Shown here piece after piece: positions 42,816-51,970 of a stretch of DNA of 52,706 bases; within the stretch, counting starts at the first letter, position 1; the number at the start of each line of letters is the position of its first letter. Origin of the DNA: CAZLKN01 sp964560135 (lineage in GTDB: Bacteria; Actinomycetota; JAICYB01); assembly GCA_964560135.1 (NCBI GenBank), contig CAZLKN010000020.1, positions 1 through 52,706 on the forward strand, written 5' to 3'. Position numbers and translations under genes: made by a program. The notes beneath the pieces are model-generated. The model was not told the origin of the DNA. It was given only the letters and a program-made list of their open reading frames with translations, and did not search any database.

Positions 42816-43454
42816 CGAGCACGAGGGATCGCGGCTCGACGCCGTCGTGGCCCGGCTGAGCGGATCCTCGCGAGCCGTGGCCACCCAACTCGTCACGGCC
42901 GGCGCGGTGACCGTCGACGGACGGATCGAACCCAAGTCCTACCGGGTGGCGGCCGGGGAGACCGTCGAGATCGGCGTCCGGCAGGCCGAACCCGTGGAAG
43001 CGCCGCCCCTGCCCCCCATCGTCCACGAAGACGACCACCTCCTCGTACTGGACAAGCCGGCTGGGGTGGTCGTGCATCCCGCCGCCGGCCTGAAGGAGGG
43101 CACGCTGGTGGATGCACTCCTGGCCTCGGGACGGCCGCTCGCGGCACGCGCCGGGGCGGAGCGCCCGGGCATCGTCCACCGGCTCGACCGCGACGTGTCG
43201 GGGCTTCTGCTCGTGGCCAAGACCGATGCGGCGCACGAAGCGCTGGTGACGGCGATGGCCGAGCGGCGCATCCGGCGTGAGTACCGGGCGCTGGTGGCCG
43301 GCGACCCCGGCGTGGACACGGGGAAGGTGGACGCGCCGATCGGACGCCATCCCAGGCAGCGCAGCCGGATGGCGGTGACCCCCGACGGCAAGCCGGCGGT
43401 GACCTGGTTCGCCGTGCGGGAGCGGTTCGGCCAGACGTCGCTGCTGGAGGTCCG
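42787..43454 (+). CDS. rluD: RluA-family 23S rRNA pseudouridine synthase (RluD-like), 3' end in gap
   Basis: About 222 residues before the gap. An S4 RNA-binding domain (residues 14-70: GSRLDAVVARL, AGAVTVDGR) is followed by the pseudouridine synthase core with VLDKPAGVVVHPA and the catalytic Asp in GIVHRLDRDVSGLLLVAK. RRIRREYRALVAG follows. About 80-90 residues are missing. The TGA right after the gap (43555) may be its stop. The substrate site in 23S rRNA is inferred from the family. Confidence 0.9.
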
Positions 43455-43554
43455 NNNNNNNNNNNNNNNNNNNNNNNNNNNNNNNNNNNNNNNNNNNNNN
43501 NNNNNNNNNNNNNNNNNNNNNNNNNNNNNNNNNNNNNNNNNNNNNNNNNNNNNN
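43455..43554. other. Scaffold gap, 100 N
   Basis: Exactly 100 N. The missing part probably contains only the end of rluD, because the next contig opens with TGAGGGAGG, compatible with a stop/start overlap. Confidence 0.98.
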
Positions 43555-44240
43555 TGAGGGAGGTCCTCGTCCGTCACCGGTTCGCGCTGCTGGCCGCGGT
43601 GGGGGTGGCTCTGGTGGCCGGTGCGGTGGCCAGCGACCGCGCGGGGCGGACCGACGCGACCCCCGGAGAGGACGTGGTGGGCCACCTCGGCCCGACCCCC
43701 GGACCCGACGCCGAGGGATACGTGGCCGAGAAGCGCGCGTACCTCGCCCGGGCGGGTTCGGATGAGCCCGGCCGGGCGGCCGCGGCGCTGGTCTCGTTCT
43801 CACGCCTGCTGCCGGCCACCGAGGCGGGGGAGCTGTTCGGCGACGCCCGGGTGGATGTCGTCTTCGTCCGGCTGCCCGCGTCCGACCCCGAGGTCATCGG
43901 AGCCCCGGGGAGCCTGTCGGTGGCCGTCGGGGCCCGGATCACGGAGGTGCGCGCGGTGTGGGAGGCGGAGGTGGCCGGCCTCGAGGAGAAGGCGTCGGAG
44001 GCACCCTCCGAGGAGCGGTCGCGGCTCCTGAGCCAGGCCGCAGAGCGCCGAGCGCGCCTGTCCGCGCTGGGGCTGGAGTGCCCCTGCGTCTACGCGGTCG
44101 TCGTTTCCGGGACGACCCTCGGGTCGCTGGCGGCCCTCCAAGAGCGCGACGAGATCCGCCTGGTGGACATCGCCCGGCCCCCGGTCGCGGACCTGCGGGG
44201 CTGGGAGCTCACCCCGCTGCTGCCCGCGGATCCCACGTAA
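43555..44240 (+). CDS. Exported or membrane-anchored protein of unknown function
   Basis: An open frame begins at the gap edge as NTG AGG GAG GTC; the base before is unknown, so the start codon may be at 43554. The N-terminus REVLVRHRFALLAAVGVALVAG is a signal anchor. The remaining ~200 residues are hydrophilic, with a charged helical stretch (VWEAEVAGLEEKASEAPSEE) and GLECPCVYAVVVSG near the end. I recognise no family. VVFVRLPASDPEV and the CxC pair are its most distinctive parts. Confidence 0.7.
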
Positions 44241-44364
44241 AGGGGGCATCTGGGACCGAAAGGGCGGTCGAGGCCGGATACAGCGGCAGGATGGCCGTTG
44301 CAGCGCGTCGAATAGGGGGAGAAAGAGATCGTCCACGGATCGACGCACGTGGAGGTAACCAACG

Positions 44365-44658
44365 ATGAGGTCAGTCGACACCAGACGCGACGATCGGGTC
44401 TTCTGGGACCTGACCAGGAACCTGGAATGGCGCCTGGACGACAGCGGCGGGGGCCCCACGCCGCCGGCACAGCCGCCGGAGTTCGACCGGGGAGGCGGTG
44501 GCTCGGTCTGGCCGACCTGGGCCACGCACATGGTCGCGTTCCTGCTCGGGGCACTCACCTTCGGATGGCTCCTGGTGGCGCCCGTGGTGGCCGCCATGAT
44601 CGTCCTGGCCGGGGTGGTCGGAACCACGGCGCTGGCCGCCAAGCGGCGCTGGCACTGA
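44365..44658 (+). CDS. Small single-pass or hairpin membrane protein
   Basis: A 97-residue protein. The soluble N-terminus (RSVDTRRDDRVFWDLTRNLE) and a Gly/Pro-rich linker are followed by a hydrophobic hairpin (about residues 53-92). ATG 44365 has GGAGGT upstream. The 124 bp before it hold a 5-bp stem (GACCG 44254-44258, CGGTC 44265-44269) after the previous gene. No family is recognised. Confidence 0.65.
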   Translation: MRSVDTRRDDRVFWDLTRNLEWRLDDSGGGPTPPAQPPEFDRGGGGSVWPTWATHMVAFLLGALTFGWLLVAPVVAAMIVLAGVVGTTALAAKRRWH

Positions 44659-44705
44659 CGCCGCGAGGCGCGACGCGCTGAACACGGCGTGTCGGGGGGC
44701 GGCGG

Positions 44706-44711
44706 TAGGAT
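44706..44711 (+). promoter_or_regulatory. Candidate -10 element for the dnaE leader ORF
   Basis: TAGGAT ends 7 nt before ATG 44719, so the transcript would begin at or next to that ATG. No clear -35 is seen. Confidence 0.4.
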
Positions 44712-44718
44712 GCCCTGG

Positions 44719-44775
44719 ATGCCGCCGACGAAGTACGCCCCCACATCCCCGCTCACCGGGGAGCGGTTCAGGTGA
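44719..44775 (+). CDS. 18-codon leader ORF coupled to dnaE
   Basis: ATG 44719 begins MPPTKYAPTSPLTGERFR and stops at TGA 44773-44775, overlapping the dnaE GTG (44772) as GTGA. A -10-like TAGGAT 7 nt upstream suggests a leaderless start. Translation of this peptide would deliver ribosomes to dnaE, which lacks a good ribosome site of its own (only GGTTCAG nearby). An upstream in-frame ATG at 44710 overlaps the -10. Expression is unproven. Confidence 0.4.
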   Translation: MPPTKYAPTSPLTGERFR

Positions 44776-47700
44776 GCGCGAACTTCTGCCACCTCCACGT
44801 CCATACGGAGTATTCGATGCTGGACGGAGCCGCCCGGGTCCGCGAGCTCGTCCGGGAGGCGGCCCAGCTCGGCATGCCGGCTCTGGCGATCACCGACCAC
44901 GGTGTCCTCTACGGCCTGGTCGACTTCTACAAGGCCTGTCGGGAGGAGGGGGTCAAACCCATCCTCGGGTGCGAGCTGTACCTGGCCCGCGAATCGCGGT
45001 TCTCCAAGCTCCCCGGGGAGGACCAGCCGAAGACGATCCAGCACATGACCGTGCTCGCCCGCAACGAGCAGGGGTACCGCAACCTCCTCCAGCTCGCGAC
45101 CCGGGCGTCGATGGAGGGCTACTACTACAAGCCGCGCGTGGATATGGAGGTGATCGCCGAGCATGCCGAGGGCCTGATCGGCACCACGGGGTGCCTGAAC
45201 GGCCAGATCCCGCGGCTGATCCTGGAGGGTCGCCACCAGGAGGCCCGGGAGGCGGCCGGCCGGTGGCGTGAGATCTTCGGGCCCGAGCATTTCTTCATCG
45301 AGCTCCAGGACCACGGCATCGCCGACCAGCAGGCCGTGAACCCGCACCTCGTCGAGCTCTCCAAGGAGCTGTCGATCCCGCTGCTGGCCACCAACGACCT
45401 GCACTACACCCGCCAGGAGGATTCGTTGGCCCACGACGTGCTCCTCTGCCTCCAGACGGGGGCCACGGTGGACGAGCCCGGACGGTTCAAGTTCGACGGC
45501 GACCAGTTCTTCCTGAAGTCCCGCCAGCAGATGGAGTCGGTGCTCGGGCACTACCCGGAGGCACTCGACCGCACGCTGGACATCGCGGACATGTGCGAGG
45601 TCGAGGTCGGCTTCGGGGAGTACCGGCTGCCCGACTTCGTACCGCCCGACGGCTCCTCGCTCGACGACTATCTCGTGCGGCTGTCCTACGACGGCGCAGC
45701 CCAGCGCTACGGCGAGCCGCTGCCCAACGACGTCAAGGTGCGCCTCGACTACGAGCTCAGCGTGATCCAGGGCATGGGCTTCCCCGGTTACTTCCTGATC
45801 GTGGCCGACGTCGTGAACTGGGCCAAGGAGAAGGGGATCCGCGTCGGTCCTGGCCGCGGGTCGGCGGCGGGGTGCCTGGTGTCCTACTGCCTGGGGATCA
45901 CCTCGCTCGATCCGATCCGCTACAACCTGGTCTTCGAGCGCTTCCTGAACCCCGAGCGCCGGCAGATGCCCGACATCGACATCGACTTCGACGAGCGGTA
46001 CCGGGGCGAGGTCATCAGGTACCTGCGGCAGAAGTACGGCGAGGACCGGGTCGCCCAGATCATCACCTTCTCCACGATCAAGGGGAAGATGGCCATCCGC
46101 GACGCCGCCCGGGTGCTGGGGTTCCCCTACGGGTTCGGCGACAAGCTGGCGAAGATGTTCCCCCGTCCGCTGCTGGGTAAGGACCCCGCGCTCGAGGTCT
46201 GTTTCGAGCGCTCCAAGGACCCCCGGTGGACCTACGCCTTCAACGAGGCCGCGGAGCTCCGGGGCGCCTACGAGAAGGAAGCCGACGCCAAGCGCGTCCT
46301 CGACGCCGCACTGAAGCTGGAGGGCCTGCGGCGCCAGACCAGCGTCCATGCCGCGGCCGTGGTCGTCGGACGCGAGCCGCTCGTCAACCACACGGCCCTC
46401 CAGCGCACCGACAACGGCGACGTCGTCACCCAGTACGAGATGAATGCCGTCGAGGAGCTCGGCCTCCTCAAGATGGACATCCTCGGCCTCTCGAACCTCA
46501 CGGTGATCGACCTGACCGTCGACCTGCTGCGCTCCACCGGGATCGAGATCGACATCGACGCCGTCGGGCTCGACGACCCCAAGGTCTACGAGATGCTCCA
46601 GCGGGGCGAGTCCGACGGGATGTTCCAGATGGAGTCCGAAGGCATGCGGCGGCTCCTGAAGTCGCTGCGGCCCGACCGTTTCGAGGACATCGTGGCCCTG
46701 ATCGCCCTGTATCGGCCGGGGCCGATGAACGAGATCCCCAAGTACATCGAGGGCAAGCACCATCCCGACCGCATCCCCTACCTGCATTCGATGCTCAAGG
46801 ACTTCCTCGAGGACACCTACGGGGTGATCGTCTACCAGGAGCAGATCCTCCAACTCCTGCAGCGGATCGCCGGGTACACCCTGGGAGAAGCCGACGAGGT
46901 CCGGCGCGCGATCGGGAAGAAGAAGGAAGACCAGATGCGCGCCCACCAGCCCAAGTTCGTCGAGGGCGCGATGCGGCAGGGCCTGTCGGAGCAGCAGGCC
47001 CGCACGCTCTGGGACCTGATCCAGCCCTTCGCCGGGTACTCGTTCAACCGCGCCCACGCCGCCTGTTACGGCGTCGTGGCCTATCAGACCGCGTGGCTGA
47101 AGGCGCACCACCCGGTGGAGTACATGTCGGCGCTGCTGACCTCGGTGCGCGACTCCAAGGACGACAAGACGAAGTACCTGGCCGCCGCACGCAAGATGGG
47201 TGTCCGGGTGCTGGCCCCCGATGTGAACCGTTCCGAGGCGCTGTTCGCGCCCGATCCATCGGAGCCCGACGCCGTGCGGTTCGGCCTGGCGGGGATCCGC
47301 AACGTCGGGGAGGGGGTCGTCGAGCACGTCCTGGCGGCCCGGCGGGAAGGGGGCCCGTTCAAGGACTTCTTCGACTTCTGCTGGCGTGTTGACGTCTCCG
47401 TGCTCAACAAGCGCGTGATCGAGTCGCTGATCAAGGCGGGCGCTTACGACGAGACGGGGCACCCGCGTGGGGCCCTCCTCGAGGTCTTCGAGCAGGTGAC
47501 GGAGCAGATCGCGTCGGCCCGCCGTAAGGAGCGGGAAGGGTACATGTCGCTGTTCGACGACCAGGATGCCGGCACCGGCGACCGGACGCTCGTCGGCTCC
47601 TCGCTCACGATCCCGGACACGACGCTGTCGAAGGCCGTGCGGCTGGCCTACGAGAAGGAGATGCTCGGCCAGTACGTCACCGACCATCCACTGGCCGGCC

Positions 47701-48251
47701 TCGAGCAGATCCTCGGATGCCAGACGGACACCTCGATCGCGTCGATCACGGAGCGCTCCGACGGCGCGACCGTGACCGTCGCCGGGATCGTGAACAAGGT
47801 CGGACGGAAGTTCACGCGCAAAGGCGAGCTCATGCTGCTCGTCGACCTCGAGGACCTCGAGGCGAACTGCGAGGTGATCGTCTTCCCAGCCGTCGCGGAA
47901 CGGTCACAGGGCCTCGTCGAGGTCGACAAGGTCGTATGCATCAAGGCCCGCGTCGATCAGAAGGACGACGCACCCAAGCTCGTCGCCCTCGAGGTGACCG
48001 AGCCCGACCTGAACCTCATGGACCGGCCGCTGCGTGTCACGGTCGACGCCGGCCGGTGCACCCCCGGGTTCGTCTCCGACCTCAAGTCGGTGCTCAAGGA
48101 ATACCCGGGCGAGACGCCGGTCTTCCTCCACCTGCGGTCTGGTGCCCGCACCACGGTGCTCCGTCTCGGTTCCGAGTATCGCGTGGACCCCGAAGCGGGG
48201 TGCGTCGACCGTCTCCGCCTGATGCTCGGGGCGGAGGGCGTCAGCGTCTGA
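44772..48251 (+). CDS. dnaE: DNA polymerase III alpha subunit
   Basis: A 1159-residue replicative polymerase of the C family. The N-terminal PHP domain (CHLHVHTEYSMLDGAARV, ITDHGVLYG) is followed by the palm, with catalytic Asp401 and Asp403 in PDIDIDFDERY. The fingers and thumb have VGPGRGSAAGCLVSYCLGIT, MESEGMRRLLK, ALYRPGPM and HAACYGVVAYQTAWLKA. A helix-hairpin-helix follows, with a C-terminal OB fold near residues 990-1075 (VTVAGIVNKVGRKFTRKGELM). It is the DnaE1-type enzyme by length and layout. It ends 9 bp from the convergent DUF5995 gene. Confidence 0.97.
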   Translation: MSANFCHLHVHTEYSMLDGAARVRELVREAAQLGMPALAITDHGVLYGLVDFYKACREEGVKPILGCELYLARESRFSKLPGEDQPKTIQHMTVLARNEQGYRNLLQLATRASMEGYYYKPRVDMEVIAEHAEGLIGTTGCLNGQIPRLILEGRHQEAREAAGRWREIFGPEHFFIELQDHGIADQQAVNPHLVELSKELSIPLLATNDLHYTRQEDSLAHDVLLCLQTGATVDEPGRFKFDGDQFFLKSRQQMESVLGHYPEALDRTLDIADMCEVEVGFGEYRLPDFVPPDGSSLDDYLVRLSYDGAAQRYGEPLPNDVKVRLDYELSVIQGMGFPGYFLIVADVVNWAKEKGIRVGPGRGSAAGCLVSYCLGITSLDPIRYNLVFERFLNPERRQMPDIDIDFDERYRGEVIRYLRQKYGEDRVAQIITFSTIKGKMAIRDAARVLGFPYGFGDKLAKMFPRPLLGKDPALEVCFERSKDPRWTYAFNEAAELRGAYEKEADAKRVLDAALKLEGLRRQTSVHAAAVVVGREPLVNHTALQRTDNGDVVTQYEMNAVEELGLLKMDILGLSNLTVIDLTVDLLRSTGIEIDIDAVGLDDPKVYEMLQRGESDGMFQMESEGMRRLLKSLRPDRFEDIVALIALYRPGPMNEIPKYIEGKHHPDRIPYLHSMLKDFLEDTYGVIVYQEQILQLLQRIAGYTLGEADEVRRAIGKKKEDQMRAHQPKFVEGAMRQGLSEQQARTLWDLIQPFAGYSFNRAHAACYGVVAYQTAWLKAHHPVEYMSALLTSVRDSKDDKTKYLAAARKMGVRVLAPDVNRSEALFAPDPSEPDAVRFGLAGIRNVGEGVVEHVLAARREGGPFKDFFDFCWRVDVSVLNKRVIESLIKAGAYDETGHPRGALLEVFEQVTEQIASARRKEREGYMSLFDDQDAGTGDRTLVGSSLTIPDTTLSKAVRLAYEKEMLGQYVTDHPLAGLEQILGCQTDTSIASITERSDGATVTVAGIVNKVGRKFTRKGELMLLVDLEDLEANCEVIVFPAVAERSQGLVEVDKVVCIKARVDQKDDAPKLVALEVTEPDLNLMDRPLRVTVDAGRCTPGFVSDLKSVLKEYPGETPVFLHLRSGARTTVLRLGSEYRVDPEAGCVDRLRLMLGAEGVSV

Positions 48252-48260
48252 CCCGGGGAC

Positions 48261-48731
48261 TCATTCCGGGGGCCAGTTGTCCCAGTTCTCCGCGCAGTGG
48301 GCGTCGCGGTCGTCGGCCGTGAATGCGTCCCCGTCGCCGTAGGCGTACCGCTCCCGGAATTGGTTGGCGACGCTCTCGGCGTAGTCCTCGATCTGCTGGG
48401 CCACGACGGCGCGTGCCGCCTCGGTGGGGGCGGCGGCGAGCCGCTCCGCGTTACGCCATGCCGTCTCGCGCCAGGCCACGATCATCTGGAAGCTCGTCCA
48501 GTCGTCGAGCGTGGTCTGCTCGATGTCACTGTCCCGGATGGTCGGGTCGAAGCGCTGCTCCACCTCCGGATACAGGTCTTCGGCGACGCGGCTGAGGAAC
48601 TCGTTGACCTTGTCGTGGTCGATCTTCCGGGTCGTCCCGTCGGGCTCGAGCAGGCCGATCTGGTACAGCACGAACGGCAGGTCACGGTTGATGTGGGCGT
48701 TCACCCCGAGGATGAAGTTCCCGGCCCCCGT
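48261..48731 (-). CDS. DUF5995 family protein, C-terminal part
   Basis: About 156 residues running out of the gap, beginning TGAGNFILGVNAHINRDLPF and continuing FVLYQIGL, KIDHDKVNEFLSRVA, and WTSFQMIVAWRETAWRNAERL. These are the conserved blocks of DUF5995, common in actinobacteria and of unknown function. The His-rich INRDLPF and HDKVN segments suggest a metal or active site. The piece before the gap (48886-48832) is a signal peptide in the same orientation and probably belongs to it, which would make the protein secreted. Confidence 0.85.
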   Translation of the reverse strand, partial: TGAGNFILGVNAHINRDLPFVLYQIGLLEPDGTTRKIDHDKVNEFLSRVAEDLYPEVEQRFDPTIRDSDIEQTTLDDWTSFQMIVAWRETAWRNAERLAAAPTEAARAVVAQQIEDYAESVANQFRERYAYGDGDAFTADDRDAHCAENWDNWPPE

Positions 48732-48831
48732 NNNNNNNNNNNNNNNNNNNNNNNNNNNNNNNNNNNNNNNNNNNNNNNNNNNNNNNNNNNNNNNNNNNNN
48801 NNNNNNNNNNNNNNNNNNNNNNNNNNNNNNN
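48732..48831. other. Scaffold gap, 100 N
   Basis: Exactly 100 N inside what is probably one DUF5995 gene. The missing coding part is likely 250-450 bp, judging by family length, so the true gap should be longer than 100. Confidence 0.98.
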
Positions 48832-48886
48832 CCGCAGGAGCGGCGAGCGAAACGACGAGCATGAACGCGGATAGACGCAGGCGCAT
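48832..48886 (-). CDS. Signal peptide, N-terminal fragment of the DUF5995 gene
   Basis: ATG 48886 begins MRLRLSAFMLVVSLAAPA and runs into the gap: a basic n-region, a hydrophobic core and an Ala-rich end typical of a Sec signal peptide. AAGGGGG lies about 10 nt upstream. Orientation and position fit the DUF5995 fragment beyond the gap, so it is probably the same gene. Confidence 0.6.
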
Positions 48887-48968
48887 GATCTGGACCCCCT
48901 TGATCCCTCCATCGGACTAGTACATCCCATCGGCACCATCGGCCCCGAGGTTTAGGATCCGCTTCGAG

Positions 48969-48974
48969 TACGCT
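48969..48974 (+). promoter_or_regulatory. Candidate -10 element of the his operon
   Basis: TACGCT ends 7 nt before the hisD ATG, with no ribosome site between, so hisD mRNA may be leaderless. The -35 region is poor. The 95 bp between the divergent DUF5995 and hisD genes holds no leader peptide with His codons and no T-box sequence. Confidence 0.4.
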
Positions 48975-48981
48975 GTTCGGC

Positions 48982-50283
48982 ATGCCGCTGGAAGTCGTGG
49001 ACGTCCGCACCGAGCTCGGGTTGCCGGAGATCCTCCGGCGCCATGGCGGATGGGACCGTCCGGAGCTCGCGAAAGCGCACCGGAGCGTGCGCCGCATCCT
49101 GGACGATGTGCGAGGTGAGGGCGACTCGGCGCTGATCGAGTACACGAAGAACTTCGACGGGGCGCTCCTCACCGCCGGCGGCCTCCGGGTGACGACCGCC
49201 GAGCGGGACGAGGCCGCGTCGCGCGTGGAGGACCGCACCGTGGATGCGCTGCGAACGGCGGCGGACAACATCCGGGTCTTCCACGAGGCGCAGAAACCCC
49301 AGGATTGGAGCATCGAGCGGGACGGCGCCCATGTCGGCCAGACGTACCGTCCGATCCAACGCGTCGGCCTCTACGCGCCCGGTGGACGCGGTGCCTACCC
49401 GTCCACGGTGCTCATGACGGCGGTCCCGGCCCGCGTGGCGGGGGTGCCGGGGCTCGTCCTGTGCACGCCACCGGACGCGCACGGCGGCGTGTCCGATGTG
49501 ATCATGGCCGCTGCGCGGATCGCCGGGATCGAGGAGATCTACCGCCTCGGCGGTGCGCAGGCGATCGCCGCCATGGCCTACGGCACCGAATCCGTCGACG
49601 CCTGCGACAAGATCTGCGGGCCGGGCAACGTCTACGTCACGCTCGCCAAGCGGGAGGTCTTCGGGACCGTGGGGATCGACGGTCTTTTCGGTCCGTCGGA
49701 GTCGGTTGTCGTGGCCGACGGTGACTCGAGCGCCGTCAGCGCTGCCGTGGAGCTGCTGACCCAGGCGGAGCACGACCCGGATGCTGCAGCGATCCTGGTG
49801 ACCACCTCCGAGGACTTCCTCGGCGAGTGCCTGCGCGTGGTGGAGGAGCGGATGCGCAAGCTGCCGCGGGCCGCCGAGATCCGGGAGGCGATGGCCACCC
49901 ACGGCCTGGCGATCCTCGTGCGGGACCTCGGCCAGGCCGCCGAGGCGGTGAACATGCTCGCTCCCGAGCACCTGTGCGTCCAGGTTGCCGAGCCCGAGGA
50001 CTTCCTGCCCCTGGTCAAGGCCGCCGGCGCGGTACTGGTGGGGGCCGGGACCCCCGCGGCGCTGTCCGACTACTGTGCCGGGCCGAGCCACGTGCTTCCC
50101 ACGGCCCGCGCCGCCCGGTTCTCCTCCGGTCTGTCCGTCCACGATTTCCTGGTGGGGATCAACACCGTGCGGTATACGCGGAAGGCGCTCTTCCGCGACG
50201 CCCCCGTCGCCGAAGCGCTCGCCGTAGCCGAGGACCTCGAGGCCCACCGGCAGTCCCTGCATGCCCGTCTGGAGGAGGGGTGA
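48982..50283 (+). CDS. hisD: Histidinol dehydrogenase
   Basis: A 433-residue zinc enzyme catalysing the last two steps of histidine synthesis (histidinol to histidine, NAD-dependent). Zinc and catalytic residues are in place: Gln261, His264 (QAEHDP), Glu329-His330 (APEHLCVQV) and Asp363 (LSDYCAGPSHVLPT). The CDKICGPGNVYVTLAK loop is typical. It starts the hisDCBHA operon and overlaps hisC as GTGA. Confidence 0.97.
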   Translation: MPLEVVDVRTELGLPEILRRHGGWDRPELAKAHRSVRRILDDVRGEGDSALIEYTKNFDGALLTAGGLRVTTAERDEAASRVEDRTVDALRTAADNIRVFHEAQKPQDWSIERDGAHVGQTYRPIQRVGLYAPGGRGAYPSTVLMTAVPARVAGVPGLVLCTPPDAHGGVSDVIMAAARIAGIEEIYRLGGAQAIAAMAYGTESVDACDKICGPGNVYVTLAKREVFGTVGIDGLFGPSESVVVADGDSSAVSAAVELLTQAEHDPDAAAILVTTSEDFLGECLRVVEERMRKLPRAAEIREAMATHGLAILVRDLGQAAEAVNMLAPEHLCVQVAEPEDFLPLVKAAGAVLVGAGTPAALSDYCAGPSHVLPTARAARFSSGLSVHDFLVGINTVRYTRKALFRDAPVAEALAVAEDLEAHRQSLHARLEEG

Positions 50284-51347
50284 GCACCGGAGAGCTGCCC
50301 GCTCCTCGCCGCGACCTGGGGGGTTTGCGTCCGTACCGCTCGTCGGCGACCGTCGGCGGCCGCATCCTGCTGCACGCCAACGAGAACCCCTATCCACCGC
50401 CGGACGGCGTGATGGCCGAGATCCTGGAGGAGGCCGGACGACTCGAGCTCAACCGGTATCCGGATCCCTCGGCCGGGCCGCTGGTGGCCCAGCTCGCCGC
50501 CTACGCCGGCATCGACCCCGGCTGGGTCTGGGTGGGGGACGGCTCCAACGAGGTGCTCCTCCAGGCATGCCTCACCTACGGCGGCGCGGGGCGCCGGGCG
50601 CTGATCTTCGAGCCCACCTACCGGATGCACTACCGCCAGGCCCGCGCAGCCGGGACGCTGGTGGACGTGGTGCCCCGCACACCCGATCTGCGGATCGATC
50701 TGGACGCGGCGTTGCGGGCGATCGAGCTGGACCGTCCCGAGATCGTCTTCGTGTGCACGCCGAACAACCCCACGGGCACCGTCACCGCACACGCCGACAT
50801 CCTGCAGATCGCCGAGGCCGCCCCGGGCCTCGTGGTCGTCGACGAGGCCTACCACGAGTTCTGCGGCGAGACCTTCGTGTCGGAGCTGGAACGGTTCCCG
50901 AACGTGATGGTCGTCCGTACCCTGTCGAAGGCGTTCCGCCTGGCCGGGGTGCGCCTCGGCTACGCGCTCGCGCACCCCGATCTCCTCGCAGCGATGGCGC
51001 TCGTGGCGATGCCCTATGCGCTGTCGTCTTTCGCCCAGCTCGCCGCCGGGATCGTGGTGCGGCGACGGGGTGAGATGCTCGACCGCGTCGGGGAGATCAT
51101 CGCCGAGCGCGACCGGCTCTACGACCGCTTGGAGGGTATGGCGGGGTTCGAGCCGTTCCCGAGCGGCGCGAACTTCGTGCTCGTCCGACACGGGCGCTCG
51201 GCGGAGGTCTGCACCCATCTGGCGGCACGTGGGATCGTCGTCCGCGACTTCACGGACCTCGAGGGGGCCGAGAGCTGCTTCCGCGTCACGGCCGGAACGC
51301 CCCGGGAGAACGACGCCTTCCTCGAAGCCGTCTCCGCGTTCACCTGA
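50280..51347 (+). CDS. hisC: Histidinol-phosphate aminotransferase
   Basis: A 355-residue PLP-dependent fold-type I aminotransferase converting imidazole-acetol phosphate to histidinol phosphate. The PLP lysine is Lys217 (RTLSKAFRLAGVRLGY). Other motifs are HANENPYPPP, VGDGSNEVL, CTPNNPTGT and VVDEAYHEF (188-194). GTG 50280 overlaps hisD. Its place between hisD and hisB supports HisC over related aromatic aminotransferases. Confidence 0.95.
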   Translation: MSTGELPAPRRDLGGLRPYRSSATVGGRILLHANENPYPPPDGVMAEILEEAGRLELNRYPDPSAGPLVAQLAAYAGIDPGWVWVGDGSNEVLLQACLTYGGAGRRALIFEPTYRMHYRQARAAGTLVDVVPRTPDLRIDLDAALRAIELDRPEIVFVCTPNNPTGTVTAHADILQIAEAAPGLVVVDEAYHEFCGETFVSELERFPNVMVVRTLSKAFRLAGVRLGYALAHPDLLAAMALVAMPYALSSFAQLAAGIVVRRRGEMLDRVGEIIAERDRLYDRLEGMAGFEPFPSGANFVLVRHGRSAEVCTHLAARGIVVRDFTDLEGAESCFRVTAGTPRENDAFLEAVSAFT

Positions 51348-51382
51348 GACGGCCTATCATCGGGGTCCGGCCCGGGAGGACC

Positions 51383-51970
51383 ATGAGCAGACGAGCACGC
51401 ATCGAACGGGAAACCAAGGAGACGAAGGTCGCCGTGGAGCTCGACCTCGACGGGTCGGGCGCGGTCGAGATCTCGACCGGCGTGCCGTTCTTCGACCACA
51501 TGCTCGCGCAGCTCGGCAAGCACGCCGGATTCGACCTGCGCATCGAGGCCTCCGGCGATCTCGAGATCGACGCGCACCACACCGTCGAGGACATCGGCCT
51601 GGCGCTCGGGGACGCCCTGAAGCAGGCCCTCGGAGACAAGGCCGGCGTCGCCCGGTACGGGTCGGCGATCGTTCCCATGGAGGAAGCCCTCGTCCAGGTC
51701 GCGCTCGACTTGTCCGGCCGCCCCTACCTCGCCCACGACGTCCCCGTCCCCGCCGCGCGGATCGGCGACTACGAGACCCACCACACGGAGGAATTCCTGC
51801 GGGCGCTGGTGAACCGGGGGAGCCTCACCCTGCACATCAAGCTCCTGGACGGACGGGATCCGCACCACATCGTGGAGGGTGAGTTCAAGGCACTGGCCCG
51901 GGCCCTCGCGGCGGCCTGCGCGGGGTCGGGCCGGGCCGGGACGCCGTCCACGAAGGGGGTGCTCGAATGA
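51383..51970 (+). CDS. hisB: Imidazoleglycerol-phosphate dehydratase
   Basis: A 195-residue monofunctional HisB without the phosphatase domain of enteric HisB. The manganese ligands lie in PFFDHML (His39), DAHHTVEDIG (His65, His66, Glu69) and the later THHTEEFLRAL and DPHHIVEGEFKALARAL. ATG 51383 has GGGAGGA upstream. The 35-bp spacer after hisC contains CCTATCATC, a possible internal -10 (TATCAT at 51355). It overlaps hisH as ATGA. Confidence 0.97.
   Translation: MSRRARIERETKETKVAVELDLDGSGAVEISTGVPFFDHMLAQLGKHAGFDLRIEASGDLEIDAHHTVEDIGLALGDALKQALGDKAGVARYGSAIVPMEEALVQVALDLSGRPYLAHDVPVPAARIGDYETHHTEEFLRALVNRGSLTLHIKLLDGRDPHHIVEGEFKALARALAAACAGSGRAGTPSTKGVLE

Noticed and set aside
43800..47687. 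Open frame of nearly 1300 codons opposite dnaE
   Set aside because: Antisense shadow of DnaE. The translation is His/Asp/Val-rich without domains, and it crosses several genes.
48887..48981. His-codon attenuator leader before hisD
   Set aside because: The spacer is under 100 bp, contains no peptide frame with a run of His codons and no terminator-like hairpin.
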